DNA from: an uncultured Holdemanella sp.
GTDB lineage: Bacteria > Bacillota_I > Bacilli_A > Erysipelotrichales > Erysipelotrichaceae
Length of the DNA stretch: 64,000 bases
Assembly: GCF_934754935.1 (NCBI RefSeq)
Contig: NZ_CAKVJB010000002.1
Coordinates: 42,108-106,107 of the forward strand
Direction of reading: 5' to 3'
The translations under genes were made by a program, and so were the position numbers. This document shows, piece by piece, positions 44,401 through 51,599 of this stretch (positions are counted from its first letter, which is position 1; every line of letters begins with the position of its first letter). The notes below the pieces were generated by a model that worked only from the letters and a program-made list of their open reading frames with translations, did no database searches and was not told where the DNA came from.

Positions 44401-44441
44401 GTTAAGAAAAACTTACTTGCTTTCTTCAATATGTTTTTCAT
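41412..44441 (-). CDS. SpaA/Cna_B-type surface adhesin with thioester domain
   Basis: The 1009-residue protein has a signal peptide (about 1-30) and an N-terminal TQXA thioester domain (ATQLLIWQ near residue 155). A tandem series of Cna_B beta-sandwich repeats follows, with Lys-Asn/Glu isopeptide motifs (for example GEYKLVELKAPHGY). It ends VVPNTGV directly before the stop, that is, the sorting motif without the usual hydrophobic helix and basic tail. Surface adhesins of this kind promote donor-recipient contact. It is upstream of srtB. Confidence 0.88.
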   Translation of the reverse strand: MKNILKKASKFFLTTLVILNSMTNTLTVHAQETDSNEDYSEATEIITELGTAENVFPEAYEDMYTNPYARLTPGFASERLARINGMGVYGYDYIRKLTVDGNIVFCIEPDTLFDLNHDYPVNTTKWDDLSESQRQAIWEINYYGYSYPGHETDNYYVATQLLIWQVVSGWYDPYLPDGVTPLDVSGEINTINALRSQPQGRPSFNNQTITMGLNTPVTLTDTKGTLGNYSITNANGINASVSGNNLTVSITSENYDKTITFGRTKTARDVHIIYGAGSDQKVIYMATRSDPTPNFKLNFDLIYADIEVEKQDAETSNKTQGDTTFNGATFAIKDTSGNTLETITTNGSKVKSKKYPVGTTLNVCEVTSPEGYLTNNNCNSVTLEYSGDNTPSTFPTTIKDQVIKGRIEIAKTIDKEKYGLFQSNVQKPGEGFKFDIILKSTGKVVSTLTTDEDGRAISDYLPYGTYIVKEHETAGYDILEPFEVKIDKDQKTYFYNIYNDTIKAELTIYKTDSETGKRIPAAGVEFKIKDADGNYVTQEVTYPKKYTTDVFKTDEDGSVHLPSPLKYGEYKLVELKAPHGYVLKDTEIPINVDGSSTEIFMNFDNKTQKGQVYVEKSGEMLSGAKESKTDYGTLYTPEYKEKYLSGVTYEITAREDIVTPEGTVWFHKGDVVDTFTTGDGVTTSALLQLGKYSIKETATQTGFVLDGNTYDFDIEYAGQMIDVVEIKQSYVNERQKLDLQITKTFEDEDKDAYKDVVFGVYSKNDITLNDKVIIPADGLVGTLTIDEDGKNIEQLDLPTGEYYVKELETNVGFKLDEEKHDFTFDYDEDTTKSTVTVSMNLYNEKRRLELDVNKVDKDHHDHFLNGAIFEVYDKTADAYVTTLASGQLMITGEEKDEEYEISKKEDFSKIIKTVKTDENKQIVLDIDDDIYYSRKVGDDKVTKHVVKDGKAVLADAIYGHEYEFKEIKAPTSYQLADKSKAYKVEADEETDTIIYYFENARIVVPNTGV

Positions 44442-44476
44442 ATCTCATTTTTCCTTTCGTTTAAATTGTTGCAACA

Positions 44477-44499
44477 AAAAAGACGAGAAAATCTCGCCA
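44477..44499 (-). terminator. Terminator between the secreted protein and the adhesin
   Basis: On the minus strand GGCGAGA pairs with TCTCGTC (one G-U pair) across a 3-nt loop and ends in TTTTTT. It separates the gene at 44532 from the adhesin gene. Confidence 0.75.
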
Positions 44500-44531
44500 A
44501 AGTATTTATTCAATTGTCATTTATCACATCC

Positions 44532-45266
44532 TTACTGAATCAAGTTTCCATTACTCCAAAGATTCAAACCATAATAGGCAATACTATGATCATTTCGATA
44601 AACAGGCTGTACAGAATAGTTTGTGATTTCAATATCGCCAATATACATCACTTCATCCAGATAATACATTCCTGCAGCATCTGCCTCAGCTTGTGAACCA
44701 TAGGTTGCAAAATAAAAGTTGGTATCCAAAATCACATCACAACTTACATCTGGATTGACACCACCAGGACAAGCATAACTTGGTCTTGCTGGTTCAGGAG
44801 TAGGTGTAGGTTCTACTACAGGTTCTTGTTTGGATTCACTAGGCTTTTCAACAGGTTGACTTACAACATCAGTATTCGATTTATCTGATGTATTAGAACT
44901 GTTTGAAGTTGAAGCTTTTTGATCTGAACCAGAAGAACGCTTAGTAGAACTTTCTTTCTTGTAATTTTGTTTTTTACCTTCCGAAGAAACACTTGTTGTC
45001 TTAGATTCACTTTTACTTGTCAATTTTTCTTTCTGTTTTTCTTCTTTGGACTCAGTTTTTTTAATTGTATCTCCAGTACTTGTTTTCTCATCCTTGTCAA
45101 CATTTTCATATTCACTAACCGTAGTTTCATGTTTACTAACGCTTGTAGAAGTATCTTCAGTAAACTTTTCCACTGTAGGAATAGATACATCCTGATTCAT
45201 ATTAAAGATGATTCCGGAACCAACAAGTACACTTGAAACACATAATGCAATTAACTTTCTTTTCAT
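44532..45266 (-). CDS. Secreted low-complexity protein of the adhesin locus
   Basis: The 244-residue protein has a signal peptide (about 1-25) and a Ser/Thr/Lys/Glu-rich disordered middle (about 30-160). A Pro-Glu spacer (PVEKPSESKQEPVVEPTP) leads to a C-terminal domain with two Cys (YACPGG, VSCDV) and NFYFATYGSQAEADAAGMYYLDE. ATG 45266 is 8 nt after GGAGGT. No sorting motif is present. It may work with the adhesin; the family is not recognised. Confidence 0.6.
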   Translation of the reverse strand: MKRKLIALCVSSVLVGSGIIFNMNQDVSIPTVEKFTEDTSTSVSKHETTVSEYENVDKDEKTSTGDTIKKTESKEEKQKEKLTSKSESKTTSVSSEGKKQNYKKESSTKRSSGSDQKASTSNSSNTSDKSNTDVVSQPVEKPSESKQEPVVEPTPTPEPARPSYACPGGVNPDVSCDVILDTNFYFATYGSQAEADAAGMYYLDEVMYIGDIEITNYSVQPVYRNDHSIAYYGLNLWSNGNLIQ

Positions 45267-45384
45267 TGTTTTTACCTCCAATTGTATGTCTTGATAAATA
45301 TCTCTATCTTAAAAATACAAGTTCTTATAAATAATTACCTAGATACAAATATTTCTACTTACTAAATAACAACATTTTTTCTTT

Positions 45385-45417
45385 TTCGGTAGGTAATAAA
45401 GATTACTTCGGTAGGTA
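45385..45417. repeat. Two 11-bp direct repeats near parB
   Basis: TTCGGTAGGTA occurs at 45385-45395 and 45407-45417, 22 bp apart (two helical turns). A G-rich run GGAGGGG follows. It lies between the parB stop and the surface-protein gene, so it could be a centromere-like site or a promoter operator. Confidence 0.55.
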
Positions 45418-45526
45418 GGAGGGGTTTTAGGGGAGGTAACAGTCACACGTCTTGGTGCAAAGACAAACTGCCCCTCCAACAGTTTGGAACTAATCACAAG
45501 TAGAAAAAAAGCAGTTGCATATTCAA

Positions 45527-46507
45527 CTACCGTTCTTGTTCTCGTGATCTTTTCTTTGCCCAATTTTCCAGCAAGTGAATCATTAAATCTTTCTTCTTGC
45601 CTGGTGTGAAGTCCTTGGGAAAATATTTATCAATCTCTTTCATTTGAAAAGATAACTTTTCTCTTTGATTTGGTTTTTCCTCAGATAAAGTATCTTCAAT
45701 GAATTCTGTAGTCAGTTCGCCATCATGACTCAATCGTTTGAATTCCTGGCATTGAGCTAAGGATGGTGTTCTTTGGTTTTCGACAATCGCATTGGCTAAA
45801 TCAAACTGTTCAGATTCTGTTAAATACGAAAGTTCAACAGCTGGATTAAATGCAATCTTGATTTCATTTTCATGTCGTCCATCTACCATTTCCTGTAATG
45901 GTTCAATCAGATAGGTTAAGCGGATAAATCTTTTGATTTGATTCTTACTAATTCCTAATTGCTCAGCAAGTATTTCATTTGTACGAGTGCTCGTTGACTT
46001 CGGCCCAACTTGGGCCGAAGTTGGTTTATCATATTCAATTGGAATATCAGTAATATCGATATCTACTTTTTTGCCTTGATGTTTCATGGCTTCCAGTCGC
46101 ATTTTATAGGCATAGCCACGTTCACTAGGATAAATGTTTTCTCGTTGTATATTGGAATCGACCATTAAGATTGTTGCCTGGTCATCATCCAAATCACGGA
46201 TAATTACATTCATTTCTTTTCTTCCTAGCTGTGACAAGGCAAATTTACGCCTGTGACCAGAAATCATTTCATACGTTCCATCTTTTTTAGGACGAACTAA
46301 TGCAGGCATCAGCATATCATTTTCTTTAATGGAATCGATAAGCTTTGCCATATCCTCATCCATTGTGACATGGAAGGGATGTTCTTTAAAATCTGTAATC
46401 TTATCTAAAGGGATCGTCATTACTTTTTCACTATTGGCTTCCTGTCTTTCTTTTTCTGTAGAAAACAAAGAGTCATAGCTAGGCAATCCTAAATCTAGTT
46501 TTGGCAA
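45527..46507 (-). CDS. parB: ParB-family partition protein
   Basis: The 326-residue protein has the ParB nuclease-like domain with KEHPFHVTMDEDMAKLIDSI and the CTP-binding motif SGHRRKFA. ERGYAYKMRLEAM stands in the second conserved box, and a helix-turn-helix is at LAEQLGISKNQIKRF. It acts with ParA in ICE maintenance. The start is TTG 46507 with AGGAGG 8 nt upstream; the longer frame to ATG 46570 overlaps the Lar gene and would cover this site. Confidence 0.88.
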   Translation of the reverse strand: MPKLDLGLPSYDSLFSTEKERQEANSEKVMTIPLDKITDFKEHPFHVTMDEDMAKLIDSIKENDMLMPALVRPKKDGTYEMISGHRRKFALSQLGRKEMNVIIRDLDDDQATILMVDSNIQRENIYPSERGYAYKMRLEAMKHQGKKVDIDITDIPIEYDKPTSAQVGPKSTSTRTNEILAEQLGISKNQIKRFIRLTYLIEPLQEMVDGRHENEIKIAFNPAVELSYLTESEQFDLANAIVENQRTPSLAQCQEFKRLSHDGELTTEFIEDTLSEEKPNQREKLSFQMKEIDKYFPKDFTPGKKKDLMIHLLENWAKKRSREQER

Positions 46508-46521
46508 ATGTGCCACCTCCT

Positions 46522-46731
46522 TTAAAATAGAGTGAGTTGTATCGTGTTTTTCATTGTTCGATGGTTCCATTCATCAATAGCCTGGTCTGCATTTTGTATG
46601 GTTTGTGTCCTAGCAGAACACAAGGTACATGCAACATATTGACCATAATAACCATTGATTCTTTTGCTATCCCAGTCAATCAACAAATGAGCTGTAGCAT
46701 GACAATAGGGACATCTTTTAATTCTAGTCAT
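46522..46731 (-). CDS. Lar-like restriction alleviation protein
   Basis: The 69-residue protein has two Cys pairs, CPYC and CTLC, and ends with the DEWNHR motif, as in Lar family zinc-ribbon proteins. Lar of Rac prophage eases type I restriction. It overlaps ssb by 8 nt. Together with the ArdC-like protein it gives the ICE two antirestriction candidates. Confidence 0.65.
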   Translation of the reverse strand: MTRIKRCPYCHATAHLLIDWDSKRINGYYGQYVACTLCSARTQTIQNADQAIDEWNHRTMKNTIQLTLF

Positions 46732-47032
46732 TTAACAATTCGAAAGACTCAACAACTACATTGATTGAATACTGCTTTTTACCATCTTTTTCATAAGAGC
46801 TTGTACGAAGATTGCCTACAATGCAAAATCTTGTATCTTTATCACCATGTTTACAGATTTCATTTGCTAAATCACCGAATGCAATACAGTTAATATAATC
46901 TGTCCATGGTTTCTTTCCCTCTCTTAAACAAGCTAAAGAGAACTTCACAAAAGTATTTCCTTTTCCATTTCTGGATACTTCAATATCTCTTGTCAAAGTT
47001 CCAAATAATTCCACATGATTGTTTTTCATCAC
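46724..47032 (-). CDS. ssb: Single-stranded DNA-binding protein
   Basis: The 102-residue protein is an OB-fold: VELFGTLTRDIEVSRNGKGNTFVKFSLAC, then WTDYINCIAFGDLANEI and the strand DTRFCIVGNLRTSSYEKDGKKQYSINVVVESFE. It is shorter than chromosomal SSB, without the acidic tail. It would coat the transferred strand. Confidence 0.85.
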   Translation of the reverse strand: MMKNNHVELFGTLTRDIEVSRNGKGNTFVKFSLACLREGKKPWTDYINCIAFGDLANEICKHGDKDTRFCIVGNLRTSSYEKDGKKQYSINVVVESFELLND

Positions 47033-47039
47033 AATTCTC

Positions 47040-47858
47040 CTAACGACTCATTTCTTCTTTATGTTTTACTTTTGGATTTTTCATCAATTCTTTTGTCAGA
47101 TTGTCATAGGCAACAGCCACTTTAGAATCTTTGGCATATGCATAGATACTTTTACCGGAAATCGATGCTTCACTAGCTTTTGTTGCTTTTGGAATGATCG
47201 TGTCAAATACACGAATATTCTTTCCAAAGCTTTCTCGTATCGTATCAATCGTACTTTTGGTAATATTGGTGTTTAGATCCGCAAGTGTCATTACAATTCC
47301 AGTAATCTTCAAATTACTATTGATTTTACGCTGCACTTTATTGACCGTCTGTAACAATTTTGTCATTCCTTTAGCTGGCAAATACTGTGTCTGTACTGGT
47401 ATTAATACTTCATCTGCAGCAGACAATGCATTCACCGTAAGCATACCAAGAGATGGTGGGCAATCAATAAAGATGTAATCATATTTACTTCTTAATGGTT
47501 CAATACAATTACTTAATGTCTGTTCCCGGTTGATAACACTGACTAACCGCATTTCAAAATCAGCAAGTTCAATATTTGCAGGAATCAGATCTACATCTTC
47601 TTCATGATGTAAAATCAATACATCATAATCGATCTCATTGTCATTGATATAATCATCCAGCATAGAAGAAACGGAATGTTCGAGTGCATCATTGTTTTTC
47701 CAACCTAAACAGCTTGTGAGATCGCCCTGCGGATCAAAATCCACAATCAATACATCCAATCCCTGTCGAGATAAACCAATTGCCACATTCTCTGTCGTTG
47801 TTGTTTTACCAACACCGCCTTTTTGATTCGTGACTGCGATTACTTTACATTTACGCAT
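47040..47858 (-). CDS. parA: ParA/Soj-family partition ATPase
   Basis: The 272-residue ATPase has the deviant Walker A KGGVGKTTTTENVA, Walker A-prime LIVDFDPQGDLTSCLG and Walker B YIFIDCPPSLGML. It works with ParB in segregating the circular ICE. ATG 47858 follows AAAGGAG by 8 nt. It is the outermost gene of the right end. Confidence 0.93.
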   Translation of the reverse strand: MRKCKVIAVTNQKGGVGKTTTTENVAIGLSRQGLDVLIVDFDPQGDLTSCLGWKNNDALEHSVSSMLDDYINDNEIDYDVLILHHEEDVDLIPANIELADFEMRLVSVINREQTLSNCIEPLRSKYDYIFIDCPPSLGMLTVNALSAADEVLIPVQTQYLPAKGMTKLLQTVNKVQRKINSNLKITGIVMTLADLNTNITKSTIDTIRESFGKNIRVFDTIIPKATKASEASISGKSIYAYAKDSKVAVAYDNLTKELMKNPKVKHKEEMSR

Positions 47859-47984
47859 AATAAAAACTCCTTTCCACACAATCAGTCAAACCACTGATTA
47901 TGTAAAAAAGGAGTAAGAGAAAAGTAGTATATTCTTGATCTCTTTTAGGTAATTTGGGAAGATGTCTGTAGGTTCGGAAATGCC

Positions 47985-48017
47985 TTATTAGCTGGACTAC
48001 CTGATTTTATTAGCTGG
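47985..48017. repeat. 11-bp direct repeats at the ICE end
   Basis: TTATTAGCTGG occurs twice with a 22-bp period. Paired direct repeats near the end of an element are typical of arm-type integrase binding sites, which is the proposed role. Confidence 0.5.
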
Positions 48018-48094
48018 CACCCTCTAAAATATCCGTGTTCTTTCCTAGAACATTAGAAGCATTAAAATCACAATCATCATCGAAATTTTACCAA

Positions 48095-48128
48095 GAAAAA
48101 AGTGATAAAATCGATTGATTTCATCACT
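48095..48128 (-). terminator. Terminator downstream of tRNA-Arg(CCU)
   Basis: On the minus strand AGTGATGAAATC pairs with GATTTTATCACT (one mismatch) across a 4-nt loop and ends in TTTTTTC. It ends the tRNA transcript about 50 nt after the mature 3' end. Confidence 0.75.
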
Positions 48129-48176
48129 AATTTCATATAGTCAAAAAGTGCTATAAAGCCCTTATTTATAGGCATA

Positions 48177-48252
48177 TGGTGCCCCCGAAAGGAGTCGAAC
48201 CTTCGACCTGCAGTTTAGGAAACTGATGCTCTATCCACTGAGCTACGGAGGC
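48177..48252 (-). tRNA. tRNA-Arg (anticodon CCU)
   Basis: The minus strand folds as a full cloverleaf: acceptor GCCTCCG/CGGGGGC, D-arm AGCTC...GAGC, anticodon loop TTCCTAA (CCT), T-loop GTTCGACTC and encoded CCA. Its 3' end points to the ICE. Confidence 0.93.
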
Positions 48253-48289
48253 ATTTCACTATTCAATTTTAACACTTTTTTTGCCATTT

Positions 48290-48361
48290 ATCCCAAACCC
48301 TTAGGTAGTATGTGCCTACTACTTAGGAGGCGAATGCTCTATCCAACTGAGCTACTGGGAC
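48290..48361 (-). pseudogene. Broken tRNA-Arg(CCU)
   Basis: The 5' part is a normal tRNA-Arg: GTCCCAG, D-arm AGCTCAGTTGGATAGAGC, and anticodon loop CTCCTAA. After the loop the sequence changes to a long hairpin GTAGTA/TACTAC, and the T-arm is missing, though a weak 3' acceptor partner (TTGGGAT) keeps total length at 72 nt. It is not a functional cloverleaf. The break is next to an element boundary. Confidence 0.75.
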
Positions 48362-48372
48362 ACATCATGATT

Positions 48373-48999
48373 TTAACACAATTCTGTAAAATCAACGATT
48401 GTTTTTACATGGTTTTCTTCAAACACCTTTTGATTGTTTGGATTTACTAAACCAATACACTCAATATTTAATAATCGCGCTGTATTGATCGCATACATCG
48501 AATCCTCAAATACAATTGCACTTTCTGCAGTTGTATTTAAATCTTTCAATACATACTCATAGATATCCACTTCTCTTTTTGACATCTTTAATTCATCCGC
48601 AGAATATACATTTTCCATATATTCCAACATGCCAAGTCGATCTAGTACTTTTTCAGATAATACCCTTGTATTGGATGTTAATACAGCCATCTTTTTATTT
48701 TCTGAAGCACACTTTTTTATATAATCCAAAGCACCCTTCTTTGCCTCAATATGATATGCATATTGATTCATGATATCTTCATTCACTTCATTAAACATCC
48801 AAACCTCATCTTGTTTGGTATGAAATCTTTCTTTGATGTATGTTAAAACCTCCGAAAATTTCATCGTAAAAAAGATTTTACGAGCCTCTTCCATACTCAT
48901 ATCCAAATCCATCTTTTTAAATAAATGAATGATGGCATCTTCCCATACGTGCATCGATTCAATTAATGTATCATCTAAATCAAAAAGTATTGTTTCCAT
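48373..48999 (-). CDS. HAD-family phosphatase (beta-phosphoglucomutase-like)
   Basis: The 208-residue protein has motif I LFDLDDTLIES, motif II VLTSNTR, a Lys in motif III and motif IV IVFEDSMYAI. The cap domain inserted after motif I is helical, as in the beta-PGM subgroup. The substrate is unknown; sugar-phosphate hydrolysis is typical. It lies between tRNA genes on the same strand. Confidence 0.85.
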   Translation of the reverse strand: METILFDLDDTLIESMHVWEDAIIHLFKKMDLDMSMEEARKIFFTMKFSEVLTYIKERFHTKQDEVWMFNEVNEDIMNQYAYHIEAKKGALDYIKKCASENKKMAVLTSNTRVLSEKVLDRLGMLEYMENVYSADELKMSKREVDIYEYVLKDLNTTAESAIVFEDSMYAINTARLLNIECIGLVNPNNQKVFEENHVKTIVDFTELC

Positions 49000-49011
49000 A
49001 TTTCACCTAAA

Positions 49012-49088
49012 TGGTGCGCCTGACAGGGCTCGAACCTGCAACCGCCAGAATCGGAATCTGATACTCTATCCAGTTGAGCTACAGGCGC
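49012..49088 (-). tRNA. tRNA-Arg (anticodon CCG)
   Basis: The minus strand gives acceptor GCGCCTG/CAGGCGC, D-arm AGCTC...GAGT, anticodon stem CAGAT/ATTCTG with loop TTCCGAT (CCG), T-loop GTTCGAGCC and encoded CCA. It lies 12 nt upstream of the HAD gene start. Confidence 0.93.
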
Positions 49089-49180
49089 ATCACTTGATAA
49101 TTATAGCCTAAATTAGTTTCATAATCCATTAAAATGTGGTATAAAAGTTAAGGTATATTTTAGGAGGAGAAAAATTTTTC

Positions 49181-50434
49181 ATGGCAAAACGAATTATTCA
49201 AGTTGAAGAAAAAGTACCCGCAAATCTGCTGATACCATTAAGTATTCAACACATGTTCGCAATGTTTGGAGCCAGTGTATTAGTACCATTCTTATTCGGT
49301 ATTAACCCAGCTATCGTACTATTCATGAACGGTATCGGAACATTGTTATTTATTTTTATCACAAAAGGAAAAGCACCAGCCTATTTAGGAAGTAGCTTTG
49401 CCTTTATTGCTCCCGCAAATATTATTATCGCAAAATTCGGTTATCCATACGCATGCGGTGGATTCGTTGCGGTAGGTTTTTGTGGATGTTTATTGGCATT
49501 GATTATCAAGAAATTTGGAACAAAATGGATTGATATTGTACTACCATCTGCTGCAATGGGACCTGTTGTTGCACTAATTGGTCTAGAACTATCTTCATCT
49601 GCTGCAAGTACAGCCGGAATTCTAGGCGATAACATCGACCCTAAAAACGTAATTGTTTTTGCGGTTACACTAGGTATGGCCGTTATTGGAAGTGTATGCT
49701 TCAAAAAATTCTTAAGCGTAATCCCAATCTTGATTGCCGTAGTTACAGGATACTTAACTGCCGTTGTAGTAGGTATTGTTGACTTTACTCCAGTTCTTCA
49801 AGCAAGCTTTATTTCAATCCCAAACTTCCAAGCACCAAAATTCAGTATGGATGCCATTCTAATGATGCTTCCCGTATTATTAGTTATCGCATCGGAACAC
49901 ATTGGTCACCAAATCGTTACAGGTGAAGTTGTAGGAAGAAACTTAATTGAAGATCCAGGACTACACCGCTCATTATTCGCAGATAACTTCTCAACCATGA
50001 TTTCAGGTTTAATTGGATCTGTTCCAACCACAACTTACGGAGAAAACATTGGAGTTATGGCTATCACTGGCGTATACAGCGTACAAGTTATTGCCGGAGC
50101 TGCCATCTTATCTATCGTCTGTTCATTCATTGGTCCATTATCTGCCTTGATTCAAACAATCCCAAATCCAGTTATTGGTGGAATAAGCTTCTTACTATAC
50201 GGTATGATTGGTACAAGTGGATTAAGAATTCTAGTAGACCAAAAGGTTGACTATGGAAAAAGCGTAAACATGATCTTAACATCCGTTGTATTCGTTGTTG
50301 GATTAAGTGGAGTAACCATTCACTTAGGAAACATTTCCTTATCCGGAATGGTACTAGCTTGTATCACAGGCATGATCATGTCATTACTATTCTATATCTT
50401 TGAAAAATTCCATTTATTAAACGAAGAAGAATAA
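49181..50434 (+). CDS. uraA: Uracil/xanthine permease (NCS2, UraA-like)
   Basis: The 417-residue protein has about 12-14 membrane segments. Characteristic motifs are LSIQHMFAMFGASVLVPFLFGINPA near the start, ASEHIGHQIVTG (near 244) and PTTTYGENIGVMAITGVYS (near 285), where the NCS2 signature lies. It is a proton symporter for uracil or related nucleobases. AGGAGGAG precedes the ATG. No riboswitch-like structure is seen in the 90-nt leader. Confidence 0.92.
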   Translation: MAKRIIQVEEKVPANLLIPLSIQHMFAMFGASVLVPFLFGINPAIVLFMNGIGTLLFIFITKGKAPAYLGSSFAFIAPANIIIAKFGYPYACGGFVAVGFCGCLLALIIKKFGTKWIDIVLPSAAMGPVVALIGLELSSSAASTAGILGDNIDPKNVIVFAVTLGMAVIGSVCFKKFLSVIPILIAVVTGYLTAVVVGIVDFTPVLQASFISIPNFQAPKFSMDAILMMLPVLLVIASEHIGHQIVTGEVVGRNLIEDPGLHRSLFADNFSTMISGLIGSVPTTTYGENIGVMAITGVYSVQVIAGAAILSIVCSFIGPLSALIQTIPNPVIGGISFLLYGMIGTSGLRILVDQKVDYGKSVNMILTSVVFVVGLSGVTIHLGNISLSGMVLACITGMIMSLLFYIFEKFHLLNEEE

Positions 50435-50439
50435 AATAA

Positions 50440-50472
50440 AAATTGTCATCATTCACGATGACAATTTTTTTA
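50440..50472. terminator. Bidirectional terminator between uraA and the PfpI-like gene
   Basis: AAATTGTCATC/GATGACAATTT forms an 11-bp perfect stem with a 6-nt loop and T-runs on both strands. It serves the two converging genes. Confidence 0.88.
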
Positions 50473-51021
50473 ATATCTTGCATCATAATAAATCGATGCT
50501 TTTACTTTATCCGTATGCTCTTTACCACAAAGTTTTTCTAGAATCGCAAACGCAAATTCAATACTTGCAGCTGCACTTACACCCGTAATAATGTTTCCAT
50601 CTGTAACGGCATATTCATATTGGTATTTACCACCAAAATCTTCATCCATATCTTTAAAACAAGTATATTTCTTACCCTTTAAGATACCTTCATGACCTAA
50701 AATCGTTGGAGAAGCACAAATAGCTGCCAACACCTTATTTTCGGCAAACTCATGAACTAACTTTAATACTTCTTCATTTTTTTCTAACTTTTGATAATGT
50801 GGACCACCAGGTAATACTAAACAATCCACATCACTAAAGTCATACGTATTCATTGGATATACACTTGAGTAAGTTACTCCAAAACGACCTGTAACCTGTT
50901 CTTCATTGTTGACACCAATCATATCCACATCAAGTCCACCACGTCTAAGTAGGGCAATTGGACCCATCGCTTCTAATTCTTCAAAACCATTTTCTAATAA
51001 AACTGCAACTTTCACGTTCAT
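50470..51021 (-). CDS. DJ-1/PfpI-family protein
   Basis: The 183-residue protein starts VAVLLENGFEELEA and has the nucleophile elbow LAAICASPTILG (Cys near 101), as in DJ-1/YajL. These proteins act as deglycases, chaperones or thiol-stress proteins. ATG 51021 is given, but GTG 51015 has better spacing from AGAGG. It is divergent to the DUF308 gene. Confidence 0.88.
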   Translation of the reverse strand: MNVKVAVLLENGFEELEAMGPIALLRRGGLDVDMIGVNNEEQVTGRFGVTYSSVYPMNTYDFSDVDCLVLPGGPHYQKLEKNEEVLKLVHEFAENKVLAAICASPTILGHEGILKGKKYTCFKDMDEDFGGKYQYEYAVTDGNIITGVSAAASIEFAFAILEKLCGKEHTDKVKASIYYDARY

Positions 51022-51077
51022 CACCTCTTAAAATAAGTATACAACAGAGTATAATAATTGTGAAAGGTTGTGATTTT

Positions 51078-51599
51078 ATGAAAGAAACAAAAACAGAAGC
51101 CATATCATCTGCCATTCTATGCATCTTATCTGGCTTAGTCTTATGTATATTTAACGTATCCATATTAACAACAATTACACGTGTTATTGGATTGATATTT
51201 TTAGTCATCGCGATTCTATTTCTATATACCTATTTTAAGAAAAGAAATAGTACAACACTCACAACGCTTATATTAAGTCTGTTCTTATTATCTGCAGGCC
51301 TATATATGAGTTTAGACCCTAAGAAATTTATCAGTATTTTGCCTATGCTTGTAGGAATTGTATTGATTATCAATTCCCTATCTCATTTTCAAAAAGTACT
51401 ACTCTTAAAAGATAATGGATTTGAAAAATGGAAAGTCAATCTTGCAGGAGCTATATTCATTCTAATCATTGGTATTGTGCTACTTATGAAACCCATTCAA
51501 TCTTTAGACTTTATTTTCTCACTAACAGGAGCCTTCTTAGTTTTAAATGGAATTCTTATCTTTGTAGATCAATATTTCATTCAAAAAACGAATTCATAA
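51078..51599 (+). CDS. DUF308-like (HdeD-type) membrane protein
   Basis: The 173-residue protein has six evenly spaced transmembrane helices, in pairs, as in HdeD/DUF308 proteins. ATG 51078 is the first Met after an AAAGG site; the longer frame to 50958 overlaps the divergent gene and is not used. It converges with the HAD gene. Confidence 0.7.
   Translation: MKETKTEAISSAILCILSGLVLCIFNVSILTTITRVIGLIFLVIAILFLYTYFKKRNSTTLTTLILSLFLLSAGLYMSLDPKKFISILPMLVGIVLIINSLSHFQKVLLLKDNGFEKWKVNLAGAIFILIIGIVLLMKPIQSLDFIFSLTGAFLVLNGILIFVDQYFIQKTNS

Larger units (their letters stand above)
1..48093. mobile_element. Tn1549-like integrative and conjugative element (left end outside window)
   Basis: The span carries an integrase/excisionase at the left and a full type IV secretion gene set (VirB4, PrgI, VirB6-like, VirD4, PcfB, MOBP relaxase, MobC) plus ParA/ParB/SSB at the right. 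This module order is typical of Tn1549/CTn-type elements of Bacillota. The integrase runs off position 1, so the left attachment site is not visible. The right boundary is placed between parA (start 47858) and a terminator serving the host tRNA-Arg at 48095. The exact attR is not resolved. The cargo of peptide systems at 2950-19600 lies between the recombination module and the transfer module. Confidence 0.85.
47859..48176. other. Right end region of the ICE
   Basis: It contains an AATCAGT/ACTGATT hairpin upstream of parA (47880-47899), two direct repeats TTATTAGCTGG (47985-47995, 48007-48017; 22 bp apart) and the terminator at 48095-48128. The element boundary should lie between the repeats and that terminator. 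The att core cannot be fixed without the left end. Confidence 0.55.

Noticed and set aside
45339..45563. Minus-strand frame of 74 codons beyond parB
   Set aside because: It overlaps the parB end and the direct repeats, with unusual composition and no start signal.
49089..49180. Purine or other riboswitch in front of uraA
   Set aside because: The leader is too short and shows no conserved riboswitch core.
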